From contig NZ_CANPWG010000065.1 in NCBI RefSeq assembly GCF_947581915.1, positions 97,181 through 161,180 of the forward strand: a stretch of 64,000 nucleotides of DNA, given 5' to 3'. Below the pieces are notes generated by a model. The model did no database searches and was not told where the DNA came from. It saw only the letters and a list, made by a program, of their open reading frames with translations. The DNA is from Candidatus Palauibacter scopulicola (GTDB taxonomy: Bacteria > Gemmatimonadota > Gemmatimonadetes > Palauibacterales > Palauibacteraceae). The position numbers were made by a program, and so were the translations under genes. Shown here in pieces: positions 26,513-35,650 of this stretch (its first letter is position 1; each line of letters opens with the position of its first letter).

Positions 26513-27349
26513 GTGTCCTGGTTCAGCAAACCGAAGCGCAAGCTGGTTTCACAGAAACGTGAGCTTCCGGGCGATGTGTGGGATCGGTGCGCCGGGTGCG
26601 GCGAGATCCTCTACAGCGGACGGCTGGAGGAGAACCTCCACGTCTGTCCGAGCTGCGGGCATCACTTTCGCATCACCGCGGAGTCCTACGAGGCCATGCT
26701 GCTCGACGGCGGAGGCCTCGCCGAACTCCACGACGAGCATCTGCGCTCCGCCGATCCGCTCGGATTCGTCGATTCCCGCAGCTATGCCGAGCGCATCGCG
26801 CAGGCGGAGCAGCGCGGCGGCGACCAGGATGCGATCCGAACCGGGCGCGGCGAGATCGGAGGCAGGGAAGTCCACCTGGGGACCATGGACTTCCGCTTCA
26901 TCGGCGGATCGATGGGGTCGGTGGTGGGCGAGAAGATCCGCCGTCTCGCCGACCGCTCCCTCGAGCGACGGGTGCCGCTCATCATCATCTCCGCTTCCGG
27001 CGGCGCGCGGATGCAGGAAGGGATTCTCTCCCTCATGCAGATGGGGAAGACGGCGGCCGCGCTCGATCAACTCGCGGGCGCGGGCATCCCCTACGTAAGC
27101 GTCCTCACGAACCCGACCACGGGCGGGGTGACGGCATCCTACGCGATGCTGGGGGATGTGATCCTGGCGGAACCCGGCGCCCTGATCGGCTTTGCCGGCC
27201 CGCGCGTGATCAAGGAAACGATCCGGCAGGACCTTCCGGAGGGGTTCCAGACCGCGGAGTTCCTGGAGGAGCACGGGATGATCGACCGCATCGTCCCGCG
27301 TCCGGAGATGCGCGGCGCCCTCGCAAGCCTCCTGGATCACATGTGCTGA
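26513..27349 (+). CDS. accD: Acetyl-CoA carboxylase carboxyltransferase subunit beta
   Basis: Carboxyltransferase beta subunit making malonyl-CoA for fatty acid synthesis. The 278 residues begin with a zinc ribbon (CAGC about 28-31 and CPSC about 47-50), followed by the crotonase-like core (GGSMGSVVGEKIRRLAD, SASGGARMQEGILSLMQM, NPTTGGVTASYAMLGD, GFAGPRVIKETI). GTG start immediately after rodA. The alpha subunit gene is not in the window. Confidence 0.95.
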   Translation: MSWFSKPKRKLVSQKRELPGDVWDRCAGCGEILYSGRLEENLHVCPSCGHHFRITAESYEAMLLDGGGLAELHDEHLRSADPLGFVDSRSYAERIAQAEQRGGDQDAIRTGRGEIGGREVHLGTMDFRFIGGSMGSVVGEKIRRLADRSLERRVPLIIISASGGARMQEGILSLMQMGKTAAALDQLAGAGIPYVSVLTNPTTGGVTASYAMLGDVILAEPGALIGFAGPRVIKETIRQDLPEGFQTAEFLEEHGMIDRIVPRPEMRGALASLLDHMC

Positions 27350-28662
27350 CCGAGGGCGGGGACGCCCTCGCGGCTCTGTTCGATCCCCGCCCGGCCACCA
27401 CGATCCGCTGGGGCCTGGACAGGATCGAGGCGCTCCTGGCGGAGCTGGGCCGGCCGGAACGAAGCTTCAAGGCTCTCCACATCGCGGGCACGAACGGCAA
27501 GGGTTCGACCGCGTGCTTCGCGGCGTCGGTGCTCGAAGACGGCGGCACCCGCGCGGGCCTCTACACTTCGCCGCACCTCGAGGACGTTCGGGAACGGTTT
27601 CTGGTCGACGGGGCCTGGGTGGAGGAGCCGGCGCTTCAGTCCGCCGCCGCCCGGGTCATCGGTTGCGACGCGGCCGCGGCCTGCACGTACTTCGAGTTGA
27701 CCACCGCGCTCGCCTTCACCTGCTTCGCGGAGTGCGGCGTGGAGGTGGCGGTTGTCGAAACCGGGCTCGGCGGCCGCCTCGACGCGACGAACGTGCTTCG
27801 TCCCGCCGGCACGGCGATTACCCCGATCGGCCTCGACCACACGGAATGGCTCGGCGGGTCTCCCGAGGAGATCGCGAGGGAGAAGGGAGGGATCTTCAAG
27901 CCGGGCGCGCCGGCGTGTCTGGGCCGCATCGACCCGGGTCCGCTCGCGGCGCTCGAGCAGCTCGCGCGTGGCGTCGGAGCGCCGGTGGCGCGGCTCGGGA
28001 GGGATGCGGAAGTGTCGGACATCACGGTGCGGGCCGATCCCCCGGGGACGCGTTTCCGATACGTTTCGAGGTTGCGTCCCCACGGCGTGGAGCTTGCCAC
28101 GGGCCTCCCGGGCCGGCACCAGGCGCACAACGCGGCGCTGGCCCTCCTGCTGCTGGACTGCTCCGGCTGTCCGCCGGAGGAAAGTTCCGCGCGCCGAGGG
28201 ATCGCGCGGGCGTACGTGGCCGGCCGCTTCGAGGTCCGGCCTCCGGAGGCCGGACGTCCGGGCTGCGTGTTCGACATCGCGCACAATCCGGCGGCCATCC
28301 AGGTACTCTGCGAGACGCTGGCGGAACTGTCGCTGCCGCGGCCGCTCGTCGCCGTGGCCGGCATGCTGGCCGACAAGGACTGGAAGGGAACGCTGGCCCG
28401 ACTCGCGCTTGACAGCGACACTATGATTCTGACTCGACCCGCCGTCCCCGTGGAGAGACGGTGGGACCCGTCCCGGGCGAGGGAGTGGTTGTCGCGGGAA
28501 CAGGGTGTCGAATCGATCGTGTGCCGGAACGTGGCGGAGGCGGTCTCGCGGGGGCTGACCCTCGCCGGTGCGGGAACGCTGCTGGTCACGGGATCCGCAA
28601 CGACCGTGGGCGAGGCCCGGGCATTGCCGGAACTCGCCCGCGTACGGACAGGAGACGAATAA
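27343..28662 (+). CDS. folC: Bifunctional folylpolyglutamate / dihydrofolate synthase
   Basis: Mur-ligase-type enzyme adding glutamate to folates. The 439 residues include the P-loop HIAGTNGKGSTACF (about 47-60), YTSPHLEDVRERFLVDG, ETGLGGRLDATNVL and IGLDHTEWLG, with the C-terminal ligase domain (FDIAHNPAA). GTG 27343 overlaps the accD stop by 7 bp; the alternative CTG 27346 would overlap it as CTGA. accD-folC is a common order. Confidence 0.93.
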   Translation: MLTEGGDALAALFDPRPATTIRWGLDRIEALLAELGRPERSFKALHIAGTNGKGSTACFAASVLEDGGTRAGLYTSPHLEDVRERFLVDGAWVEEPALQSAAARVIGCDAAAACTYFELTTALAFTCFAECGVEVAVVETGLGGRLDATNVLRPAGTAITPIGLDHTEWLGGSPEEIAREKGGIFKPGAPACLGRIDPGPLAALEQLARGVGAPVARLGRDAEVSDITVRADPPGTRFRYVSRLRPHGVELATGLPGRHQAHNAALALLLLDCSGCPPEESSARRGIARAYVAGRFEVRPPEAGRPGCVFDIAHNPAAIQVLCETLAELSLPRPLVAVAGMLADKDWKGTLARLALDSDTMILTRPAVPVERRWDPSRAREWLSREQGVESIVCRNVAEAVSRGLTLAGAGTLLVTGSATTVGEARALPELARVRTGDE

Positions 28663-28665
28663 GAG

Positions 28666-29088
28666 ATGCTGTACGACCCCAGGCTGGTACAACCGATGCG
28701 AGAGGAACTCACCCGCCTCGGCGTGCGTGAGCTGACAACCTCCGATGAAGTGGACGAGGCCCTCGGGGCCGGCGGGGAGACGCTCGTCGTCGTGAACTCC
28801 GTCTGCGGCTGCGCGGCGCGCAACGCGCGGCCCGCCGTGGCGATGGCCATGGGCCACGGAAAGCAGCCCGACCGCGTCGTCACGGTCTTCGCGGGGCAGG
28901 ACGTGGAAGCGACGGCGCGTGCGCGGCAGTACTTCACCGGCGTGCGACCCTCCTCGCCGTCCCTCGCGCTGCTCTCGAACGGGGAGCTGCAGTTCATGCT
29001 CGAGCGGCACCAGATCGAGGGTCGCGAAGCGCGCGATATCGCGGCCGACCTCACGAAGGCGTACGACCAATACTGCGCGGCGAGCTAG
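28666..29088 (+). CDS. BrxA/BrxB family bacilliredoxin
   Basis: Thioredoxin-fold protein of the YphP/YqiW type with a CGC active site (Cys47-Gly48-Cys49 in VVNSVCGCAARNARPAV) and the family's C-terminal features (RPSSPSLALLSNGELQFMLERHQIEG). In Bacillus these remove bacillithiol from oxidised protein thiols. The 140-residue length is typical. ATG start 4 bp after folC. Confidence 0.92.
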   Translation: MLYDPRLVQPMREELTRLGVRELTTSDEVDEALGAGGETLVVVNSVCGCAARNARPAVAMAMGHGKQPDRVVTVFAGQDVEATARARQYFTGVRPSSPSLALLSNGELQFMLERHQIEGREARDIAADLTKAYDQYCAAS

Positions 29089-29158
29089 CGACGCGAGCCT
29101 CCTGCGGCGGGCCGCCGACGCGCTTCGGCCCGCCGACACTCCTCGGACTGCCGGGGCC

Positions 29159-30475
29159 GTGAGTTCCGGGGAAATCCGCGGCCTGACCGGTTTTCGAGAT
29201 TTCTTTCCCGAGGAACTCGCGCTTCGCCGACACATCTTCTCGGCCTGGCGGCGGGTCGGCGCCCGCTACGGATTCACGGAGTACGACGGACCGCCGCTCG
29301 AGGCGCTCGAACTCTACACGCGGAAGTCGGGCGAAGAGATCGTAGGCCAGCTGTACGAGTTCGAGGACAAGGGGGGGCGGGCGGTGGCGCTGCGGCCCGA
29401 GATGACGCCCACCTTCGCGCGCATGATCGCCACCCGCGCCGCCGGGCTTGCGAAGCCGGTACGCTGGTTCTCGATCCCGCAGCTCTTCCGCTACGAGCGG
29501 CCGCAGCGCGGCCGGCTCCGCGAGCACTTCCAGCTCAACATGGACATCGTCGGCGAGACGGATCCGCTCTCCGACGCGGAGATCATCAGCGCCGGGATCG
29601 ACGCGCTGCGCGAACTCGGCCTGGGGGCCGCGGACATCGTGGTCCGCATCTCCGACCGGCGCCTCATCGGCGCGCTCCTCGACGCGCACGGAATCTCCGG
29701 CGAGGACCATGTCCCGGTGTTCGGCGCCCTCGACCGGCTTGAGAAGGAGGGGGAGGACGGGGTCCGCGGGCGGCTCGCGGAGCATGGCGTGGGGATGGAA
29801 GCGGCGACGCGCCTGCTGGCGGCCATCCGGCTCCCGCTCGAGGAACTGGCGGCGGCGCACGAGGGGGACGAAGCGATCGCCGAGGCGGCGGACCGGCTGT
29901 CGACCGTGTTCGCGCATCTCGGTGCGGCGGGCTTCGCCGACTTCGCCAGGTTCGACGCGGGGCTGGTCCGCGGACTCGCCTACTACACCGGGACCGTGTT
30001 CGAGATATGGGACCGCCGCGACGAACTGCGCGCGATCTGCGGGGGCGGCCGCTACGATGATCTGCTGAAGGCGCTGGGAGGCGTGGATCTTCCGGCGCTC
30101 GGCTTCGGCATGGGGGATGTGGTCCTCACGGAACTGCTCAGGGACCGGGACCTCGTGCCCGTCGCGACCCGTCGCGTGGACGACTACATCGTATGCGTTT
30201 CCGACGCGGAGCGTCCGCTGGCGCTCGGCATCGCCCGCGCGCTGCGCGACCGGGGACGGCGGGTGCTCTACGACCTCCGCCCGCGCGGAGTCGGACGCCA
30301 GTTCAAGGCCGCCCACCAGGTGGGCGCCGGTCGCGCCGTCGTGCTGGGGCCGCGGGAAGCGGAGCGGGGCGTCGCGGTACTCCGCGACATGGCCTCCGGC
30401 GAGGAACGGGAGGTCGCGATCGAGACCCTGACCGGGCCGCCCTCCGCCGAAGCGAAAGGGGAGTATGTGAGGTGA
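29159..30475 (+). CDS. hisS: Histidine--tRNA ligase
   Basis: Class II aminoacyl-tRNA synthetase of 438 residues. Motif 1 region [17 protein letters not shown], motif 2 with [12 protein letters not shown] and [16 protein letters not shown], the histidine-specific loop [25 protein letters not shown], then a C-terminal anticodon-binding domain ([22 protein letters not shown]). GTG 29159 gives [15 protein letters not shown], matching the family start. The stop overlaps guaA as GTGA. The 70 bp before it show no clear promoter. Confidence 0.94.
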   Translation: MSSGEIRGLTGFRDFFPEELALRRHIFSAWRRVGARYGFTEYDGPPLEALELYTRKSGEEIVGQLYEFEDKGGRAVALRPEMTPTFARMIATRAAGLAKPVRWFSIPQLFRYERPQRGRLREHFQLNMDIVGETDPLSDAEIISAGIDALRELGLGAADIVVRISDRRLIGALLDAHGISGEDHVPVFGALDRLEKEGEDGVRGRLAEHGVGMEAATRLLAAIRLPLEELAAAHEGDEAIAEAADRLSTVFAHLGAAGFADFARFDAGLVRGLAYYTGTVFEIWDRRDELRAICGGGRYDDLLKALGGVDLPALGFGMGDVVLTELLRDRDLVPVATRRVDDYIVCVSDAERPLALGIARALRDRGRRVLYDLRPRGVGRQFKAAHQVGAGRAVVLGPREAERGVAVLRDMASGEEREVAIETLTGPPSAEAKGEYVR

Positions 30476-32007
30476 GTCGCGTTCTCATCCTCGATTTCGG
30501 GTCCCAGTTCACGCAGCTCATCGCGCGGCGCATTCGCGAGGAGGGGGTGTACTGCGAGGTGCATCCGCCGACGCGGAGCCCCGCGTGGGTCCGCCGCTAC
30601 GATCCGGCGGCCATCGTCCTCTCCGGAGGGCCGGCGAGCGTGTACGACGAAGGCGTCCCCACGGCCCATCCCGAGACCCTTGCCATGGGCGTCCCGATCC
30701 TCGGGATCTGTTACGGCATGCAGCTCGTGGCGGATCTCGTCGGGGGCGAGGTGCAGCAGGCCGAGCGGCGGGAGTACGGACGGGCCGAACTCAGGGTCCG
30801 GTCGACCGACCCCCTCTTTCGCGGGTTTGCCGACGGCGAGCCCACCCAGGTCTGGATGAGCCACGGCGACTCCCTGCACGCGCTGCCGCCGGGCTTCGAG
30901 GTCTCGGCGACCACCGAGAACTCCATCGCCGCGATCCGGTCCGAGGAGCTGCGGATCTGGGGCGTGCAGTTCCACCCCGAAGTCGCCCATACGACCCGCG
31001 GCGGAGAGATGCTGCGGAACTTCCTGTTCGAGATCGCCGGCTGCGAGATGAGCTGGAACGCCGCGAACATCATCGATCACCAGCTCGCCGCGGTGCGCGA
31101 GACGGTGGGGGACGGACACGTGATCTGCGGACTCTCCGGGGGCGTGGACAGCTCCGTCGCCGCCGCGCTCGTACAGCGGGCGGTGGGAGACCGGCTCACC
31201 TGCATCTTCGTCGACACGGGCCTGCTGCGGAAAGGCGAGCGCGATGCCGTGGAGGCGGTGTTCGGCGAACGCATGGGGATGCGGCTCGAGGTCGTCGACG
31301 CCGCGGATCTCTTCATCGACCGCCTTGCCGGCGTCGAGGAGCCCGAGGAGAAGCGGGTCATCATCGGCCACGCGTTCATCGACGTGTTCGAGGAGGCGGC
31401 GGCCCGGCACGGTGACGCGCGTTTCCTGGTGCAGGGAACGCTCTACCCCGACGTGATCGAATCCGTCTCCGTGTGGGGACCATCGGTGAAGATCAAGTCG
31501 CACCACAACGTGGGTGGACTCCGCCCGGATCACCCCTTCGAACTCATCGAGCCCCTTCGTGAACTCTTCAAGGATGAGGTGCGCGCCGTGGGTCGCGAGC
31601 TCGGCCTGTCGGAGGAGATCGTGGGGCGCCACCCGTTTCCGGGGCCGGGTCTGGGGATCCGCATCCTGGGCGACGTCACGCGGGAGAAGCTCGCCACGCT
31701 GCGGGAAGTGGACGCGATCTACCTGGAGGGCATTCGCGACGCGGGGCTCTACGACGAGATATGGCAGGCGTTCGCCATCCTGCTGCCCGTGCAGTCGGTC
31801 GGCGTGATGGGCGATGCGCGCACGTACGAGAACGTCGTCGCGCTGCGCGCCGTGACCTCGCTGGATGGGATGACGGCCGACTGGTTCCAGTTCCCGCACG
31901 ACGTGCTGGGCCGCATCTCGAACCGCATCATCAACGAGGTGAAGGGGGTGAACCGCGTGACGTACGACGTGTCCTCCAAGCCGCCCGCCACCATCGAGTG
32001 GGAGTAG
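30472..32007 (+). CDS. guaA: GMP synthase (glutamine-hydrolysing)
   Basis: Converts XMP to GMP using glutamine and ATP. The 511 residues join a class I amidotransferase (nucleophile Cys80 in GICYGMQL; catalytic His/Glu in FHPEVAHT), a PP-loop ATPase (LSGGVDS at 221-227) and the C-terminal dimerisation domain ([26 protein letters not shown] end). GTG start overlaps the hisS stop. Confidence 0.97.
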   Translation: MSRVLILDFGSQFTQLIARRIREEGVYCEVHPPTRSPAWVRRYDPAAIVLSGGPASVYDEGVPTAHPETLAMGVPILGICYGMQLVADLVGGEVQQAERREYGRAELRVRSTDPLFRGFADGEPTQVWMSHGDSLHALPPGFEVSATTENSIAAIRSEELRIWGVQFHPEVAHTTRGGEMLRNFLFEIAGCEMSWNAANIIDHQLAAVRETVGDGHVICGLSGGVDSSVAAALVQRAVGDRLTCIFVDTGLLRKGERDAVEAVFGERMGMRLEVVDAADLFIDRLAGVEEPEEKRVIIGHAFIDVFEEAAARHGDARFLVQGTLYPDVIESVSVWGPSVKIKSHHNVGGLRPDHPFELIEPLRELFKDEVRAVGRELGLSEEIVGRHPFPGPGLGIRILGDVTREKLATLREVDAIYLEGIRDAGLYDEIWQAFAILLPVQSVGVMGDARTYENVVALRAVTSLDGMTADWFQFPHDVLGRISNRIINEVKGVNRVTYDVSSKPPATIEWE

Positions 32008-32012
32008 CCGCC

Positions 32013-32813
32013 GTGCCTGGATCTCGCGGCGCGAGCGGCGGTGGGGCGGGGGGGCGCGCCGGGTGCCGCGAGGTCGCGGCCTGGGCGGACGACCTTCTGC
32101 GCGTCGCCGAGATCGAGGACTACCCATCCGCCCTCAACGGTCTGCAGGTGGATGGACGCCGCCCCGTGGCGCGCATCGGCGCCGCCACCGACGCCTGCCT
32201 GGCCACGATCGACCTCGCCGCCGAGGCCGGATGCGAGCTTCTGATGGTCCACCACGGGCTGTTCTGGGGCGGCTTGCGCCCCTTCGTCGGCCCCGCGTAC
32301 GAGCGCTTCCGCCGGCTCTTCGAGAGCGGGATGGGGCTGTACTCGGCGCACCTTCCGCTCGACGCGCACCCGCGGATCGGCAACAACGTCCTCCTCGCCG
32401 CCGAACTCCGCGTCGCGGATGTCGAACCGTTCGGCTCCTTCAAGGGGAATGACGGGATCGGCGTCATCGGCGCGGTCGAGGCGTCCCGGAGCGAACTCGC
32501 GGCCCGGGCCGAAACCGTGTGCGGGCACACCCCCATCGTGATTGCCGGGGGCCCGGAACGCGTGTCGCGGCTCGCCATCGTCACGGGCGGCGCGGGCTCG
32601 TTGATCGAGTCCGCCGCCGTGGCGGGCGCCGACACCTTCCTCACGGGCGAGGGGAACCACCACACGTACCACGAGGCGATGGAACTCGGCATCAACGTGA
32701 TCTACGCCGGCCACTACGGGACGGAGACGCTGGGTGTCCGGGCCCTGGCGAAGCGCGCGGCGGAGCACTTCGGGGCGGAGCACACCTTCTTCGACGTCCC
32801 CACCGGCCTCTAG
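32013..32813 (+). CDS. NIF3-like dinuclear metal centre protein
   Basis: GTP cyclohydrolase I type 2 / NIF3 family of 266 residues. Metal ligands are visible in LLMVHHGLFWG (two His), the Asp-containing block YSAHLPLDAHPRIGNN and the C-terminal GEGNHHTYHEAMELGINVIYAGHYGTE. The biochemical role is unsettled in the family. GTG 32013 starts 5 bp after guaA and adds a Gly-rich leader; the folded part begins near residue 19. Confidence 0.88.
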   Translation: MPGSRGASGGGAGGRAGCREVAAWADDLLRVAEIEDYPSALNGLQVDGRRPVARIGAATDACLATIDLAAEAGCELLMVHHGLFWGGLRPFVGPAYERFRRLFESGMGLYSAHLPLDAHPRIGNNVLLAAELRVADVEPFGSFKGNDGIGVIGAVEASRSELAARAETVCGHTPIVIAGGPERVSRLAIVTGGAGSLIESAAVAGADTFLTGEGNHHTYHEAMELGINVIYAGHYGTETLGVRALAKRAAEHFGAEHTFFDVPTGL

Positions 32814-32827
32814 CCCGGCGCCCGGGC
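32813..32827. terminator. Short hairpin between convergent genes
   Basis: GCCCGG (32813-32818), a CGC loop and CCGGGC (32822-32827) lie between the NIF3-like gene and the minus-strand mlaD. It is symmetrical enough to serve both strands, but there is no T tract, so termination is only a possibility. Confidence 0.3.
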
Positions 32828-32834
32828 ACCGCCG

Positions 32835-33758
32835 CTAGAAGACCGAGACCTTGAGGTCCGTCAGGTAGCGATCCGGCCGTTCGCGGATATCCCGCAGGAG
32901 GAGGGCGAGTTCCTCGCCCGAGGCGCGCAGCGTCCCCAGCGTCTCCAGCAGTTCATCGTGGACCGCATCGTCGCGCAGGAGCTTTCCGAGCGTTCCCTCG
33001 CCGCCTTCCAACCCCCGCGCGATCTCGGCGAGGGACCGGCCGGCGGCCGAGAAGTCCGTGCTGGCGGCGGCGAGCCGCGTCGAGAGCGTGTCGAGGTTGG
33101 CCAGCGTGCGATCGACTTCCTCGGATCCGGTCATCCCCGCGAGCCGGTTCGACAGGGTGTCCATGTTGGCGAGCAGGCTGCCGATCGACGCCCGTTCCGT
33201 CTCGAGAATCCCGGCGAGTTCGCGCATCGCGAGCGTGAACGCCTCCGACCCGGCGGAGACATTCTCGGCCAGGCCGCCGCCGAGCAGCGTCTCCAGCTCG
33301 CCGATCAGGGAGCCCACCTCGTCCCCGAGGGTCGAGGCCAGCGATGTGAGGTCGGATGTGCGGTCGAGCGAGAGCGTATCGCCGTCCGCCAGCGCCCGGG
33401 CACTCGTCCCCGGCGTGAGTTCGACGAGTTGCTGGCCCAGGAACCCATCCGGCTGGATCGTGCCCCGCGTGTCCGCCGGCAGTTGGACGCGCGTGGAGAG
33501 CGTCATCGTGAGGACGACGCGCTCCGCTTCGAGCGCGACCTCGTCCACGGTGCCGACCTCCACCCCGCGCAGCAGGACGGGCGACGCGGTCGCGATCCGG
33601 TTCGCGTTCTCCGCGATCCCCCACACGCGGATGGTGGGGCCTCGGAACGGCGAACCCGATATCCAGAACAGCCCCGCGACGATGACGGCCGCCGTCAGGA
33701 TGACGAAGGCGCCGACCCGGACCTCGGCGCCGTGGTCGCGCAGCCCCGGATCCCTCAC
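32835..33758 (-). CDS. mlaD: MCE/MlaD family lipid-transport substrate-binding protein
   Basis: Periplasmic, membrane-anchored subunit of an Mla-type phospholipid transporter. The 307 residues have one membrane segment (about 12-33, VGAFVILTAAVIVAGLFWI) and an MCE domain (about 38-115, GLFWISGSPFRGPTIRVWGIAENANRI... with PVLLRGVEVGTV and GFLGQQLVELTPG). A long helical tail (about 120-290) has repeated LANMDTLSNRLAG-type segments likely to multimerise. GTG start overlaps the ATPase stop as GTGA. Last gene of the minus-strand operon. Confidence 0.88.
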   Translation of the reverse strand: MRDPGLRDHGAEVRVGAFVILTAAVIVAGLFWISGSPFRGPTIRVWGIAENANRIATASPVLLRGVEVGTVDEVALEAERVVLTMTLSTRVQLPADTRGTIQPDGFLGQQLVELTPGTSARALADGDTLSLDRTSDLTSLASTLGDEVGSLIGELETLLGGGLAENVSAGSEAFTLAMRELAGILETERASIGSLLANMDTLSNRLAGMTGSEEVDRTLANLDTLSTRLAAASTDFSAAGRSLAEIARGLEGGEGTLGKLLRDDAVHDELLETLGTLRASGEELALLLRDIRERPDRYLTDLKVSVF

Positions 33759-34501
33759 GCGGGGCCCCGTGCGGGCGCCGCGTCGAGAAACTCGCGCACC
33801 GCCCGGTTGTCGGTCTCGCGCAGTTGCTGTGGCGTACCCTCCGCCGCGACGACCCCGTCCGCGAGCAGGGCGATCCGGTCGGCGAGGAAGAAGGCGGACT
33901 CCACGTCGTGGGTCACGACGATACTCGTCGCATCGACTTCCTCGCTCACGCGCGCGATCAGGCGGTTGATGCGGGTCGCGTTGACGGGATCGAGTCCCGT
34001 CGTGGGCTCGTCGTACAGGACGTAGCGGCGCTTGCCGATGATGGCGCGCGCGATGGCGACCCGCCTCTGCATGCCTCCGGAGAGTTCGGCCGGCAGGAGC
34101 GTCAGCACTTCCGGCTCGAGGTTCACGTGATCGAGCGCCGCCCGGACCAGTTCCTCGCATTTGGCCGCGCGGCCGCGGCAGAAACCGGGTGGGAGGCCCA
34201 TCAGCAGGTTCCCGCGCACGGTCATGGAATCGAAGAGGGCGGAATTCTGGAACACGTAGGCGGTCCTGGTGCGAACGGCGGCCATCTCGGCCCGGTCGGC
34301 CGAAGGTACCGAGATCCCATCGACGAGGATGTCTCCGGCGTCCGGATCGAAGAGGCCGACGATGTGTTTGAGGAGGACGCTCTTACCCGTCCCTGACGGC
34401 CCCATGATGGCGAGGGTTTCGCCTTCCCGCACGTCGAGGTCGACGCCGCTCAGGACCGGACGTCCCCCCAGCCACTTGTGCACGCCGATGATCCTGATCA
34501 C
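33755..34501 (-). CDS. mlaF: Mla-type ABC transporter ATPase
   Basis: Energises lipid movement between membranes together with the adjacent permease and MCE protein. The 248 residues have Walker A GPSGTGKS (about 36-43), an intact Q-loop (AYVFQNSALFDSMTV), signature ELSGGMQRR, Walker B YVLYDEPTTGLDP and H-loop VVTHD. GTG start at 34501 overlaps the permease stop by 4 bp, giving MIRIIGVHKWLGG. Confidence 0.93.
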   Translation of the reverse strand: MIRIIGVHKWLGGRPVLSGVDLDVREGETLAIMGPSGTGKSVLLKHIVGLFDPDAGDILVDGISVPSADRAEMAAVRTRTAYVFQNSALFDSMTVRGNLLMGLPPGFCRGRAAKCEELVRAALDHVNLEPEVLTLLPAELSGGMQRRVAIARAIIGKRRYVLYDEPTTGLDPVNATRINRLIARVSEEVDATSIVVTHDVESAFFLADRIALLADGVVAAEGTPQQLRETDNRAVREFLDAAPARGPA

Positions 34502-35283
34502 GTGAGCGTCTTGTACACCGGCCCGAGTACCGTGTCGAGGACCATGATCGAGACGATGATCGCGACGACCGCCCTCGTCGCCGTCCGGCCGACGCCCGCC
34601 GCTCCGCCGCTCGCCCGAAGCCCCACGTGGCTCGAGATGAAGGTGATGGCGAAGCCGTACGCGACCGCTTTCACGAGGGAGAAGATCAGCGCGCCATGGT
34701 GATAGTACCCCTTGGCCCCATCCACGTACTCGGCCGTGCTCAACCCGAGGATGCCGACCGATGTCACGTAGCCGCTGAAGATCCCCATCGCGTTGGCGAG
34801 CATGACGAGCGGGATCAGAATGATGGTCCCCGCCACGACGCGCGGGACCACGAGTTCCACCACGGGGTCCCGGCCCATCGTCAGAAGCGCGTCGATCTGG
34901 TTCGTCACCTTCATCGTGCCGAGTTCGGCCCCGATGGCCGCTCCGACGCGCCCCGCGAGGACGACCGCGGTCAGTACGGGTCCGAGTTCCGTCAGCATGC
35001 CGCCCACGACGCCGCCCGCGACGATCTCCCTCGGCAGTCCCTGGGAGAGCTGGTACATCGTCTGCTGGGCCATGACCGCGCCCGAGAGGGCGCCCATGAG
35101 CAGTACAAGCGGGAGGCTGTCGAGCCCGATGAACTTCGCGTGCTGCACCGTCGCCAGCGCGTACCGGCGCGGATAGGCGAGCGCGCGGAGCGTCGCGATG
35201 CCGAGTATGCCCGCCCTTCCCGCGTGGAGCGCCGCGGCACGGGCGGAACGGCCCGGAGCGGCGAGGAGATTCGGCGCCTTCAA
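34498..35283 (-). CDS. mlaE: Mla-type ABC transporter permease
   Basis: MlaE-family permease with about five to six membrane segments. The 261 residues contain the family blocks AQQTMYQLSQGLPREIVAGGVVGGMLTELGPVLTAVVLAGRVGAAIGAELGTMKVTNQIDAL and a hydrophobic C-terminus. TTG at 35283 is chosen because it overlaps the lipoprotein stop as TTGA and gives normal length; the frame continues upstream but only across the preceding gene. Coupled on both sides. Confidence 0.9.
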   Translation of the reverse strand: MKAPNLLAAPGRSARAAALHAGRAGILGIATLRALAYPRRYALATVQHAKFIGLDSLPLVLLMGALSGAVMAQQTMYQLSQGLPREIVAGGVVGGMLTELGPVLTAVVLAGRVGAAIGAELGTMKVTNQIDALLTMGRDPVVELVVPRVVAGTIILIPLVMLANAMGIFSGYVTSVGILGLSTAEYVDGAKGYYHHGALIFSLVKAVAYGFAITFISSHVGLRASGGAAGVGRTATRAVVAIIVSIMVLDTVLGPVYKTLT

Positions 35284-35624
35284 CGGCTTTCTTGCCTCTC
35301 CGCGTCCGGAACATCCAGTTGCGATTCCGGTCGCGGGACCCCGTCGAGCACCTCCACCTCCAGTCGAATCGCCTCCCACAGCCGCTGCATGCGCCCGGGG
35401 TCGTCTCCGAGCCGGGCGACGAAGTCCTCGAGTTGCTGTCCGGTCACGCCATGCTCATCGAGCGCCGCCGCCCGTACCGAGTCGCCCTCCGCGGTGTCCG
35501 CGTACCTCGCCCGCGCCCAACTGAGCCTGGCCATGACCTGAACGTACGTATCGTCGTCCAGCCCGCCGCCCGAGCCGCCGCAGGCGACGGTCGCGAGGCC
35601 CGCGACGACCAGGACCCCCTTCAT
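35280..35624 (-). CDS. Small putative lipoprotein upstream of mlaE
   Basis: Product of 114 residues with a short signal sequence and possible lipobox (MKGVLVVAGLATVACGG, Cys16). The mature part is acidic and helical (DTYVQVMARLSWARARYADTAE...), with a region like DUF4296/small helical lipoproteins (GDDPGRMQRLWEAIRLEVEVL). It does not resemble MlaC. ATG 35624 is preferred to an in-frame start at 35687 that would run into the OPT gene. Coupling to mlaE suggests a part in the same envelope process. Confidence 0.65.
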   Translation of the reverse strand: MKGVLVVAGLATVACGGSGGGLDDDTYVQVMARLSWARARYADTAEGDSVRAAALDEHGVTGQQLEDFVARLGDDPGRMQRLWEAIRLEVEVLDGVPRPESQLDVPDAERQESR

Positions 35625-35650
35625 GATGCCAGCGCGGGCGCGCGGGTGCT

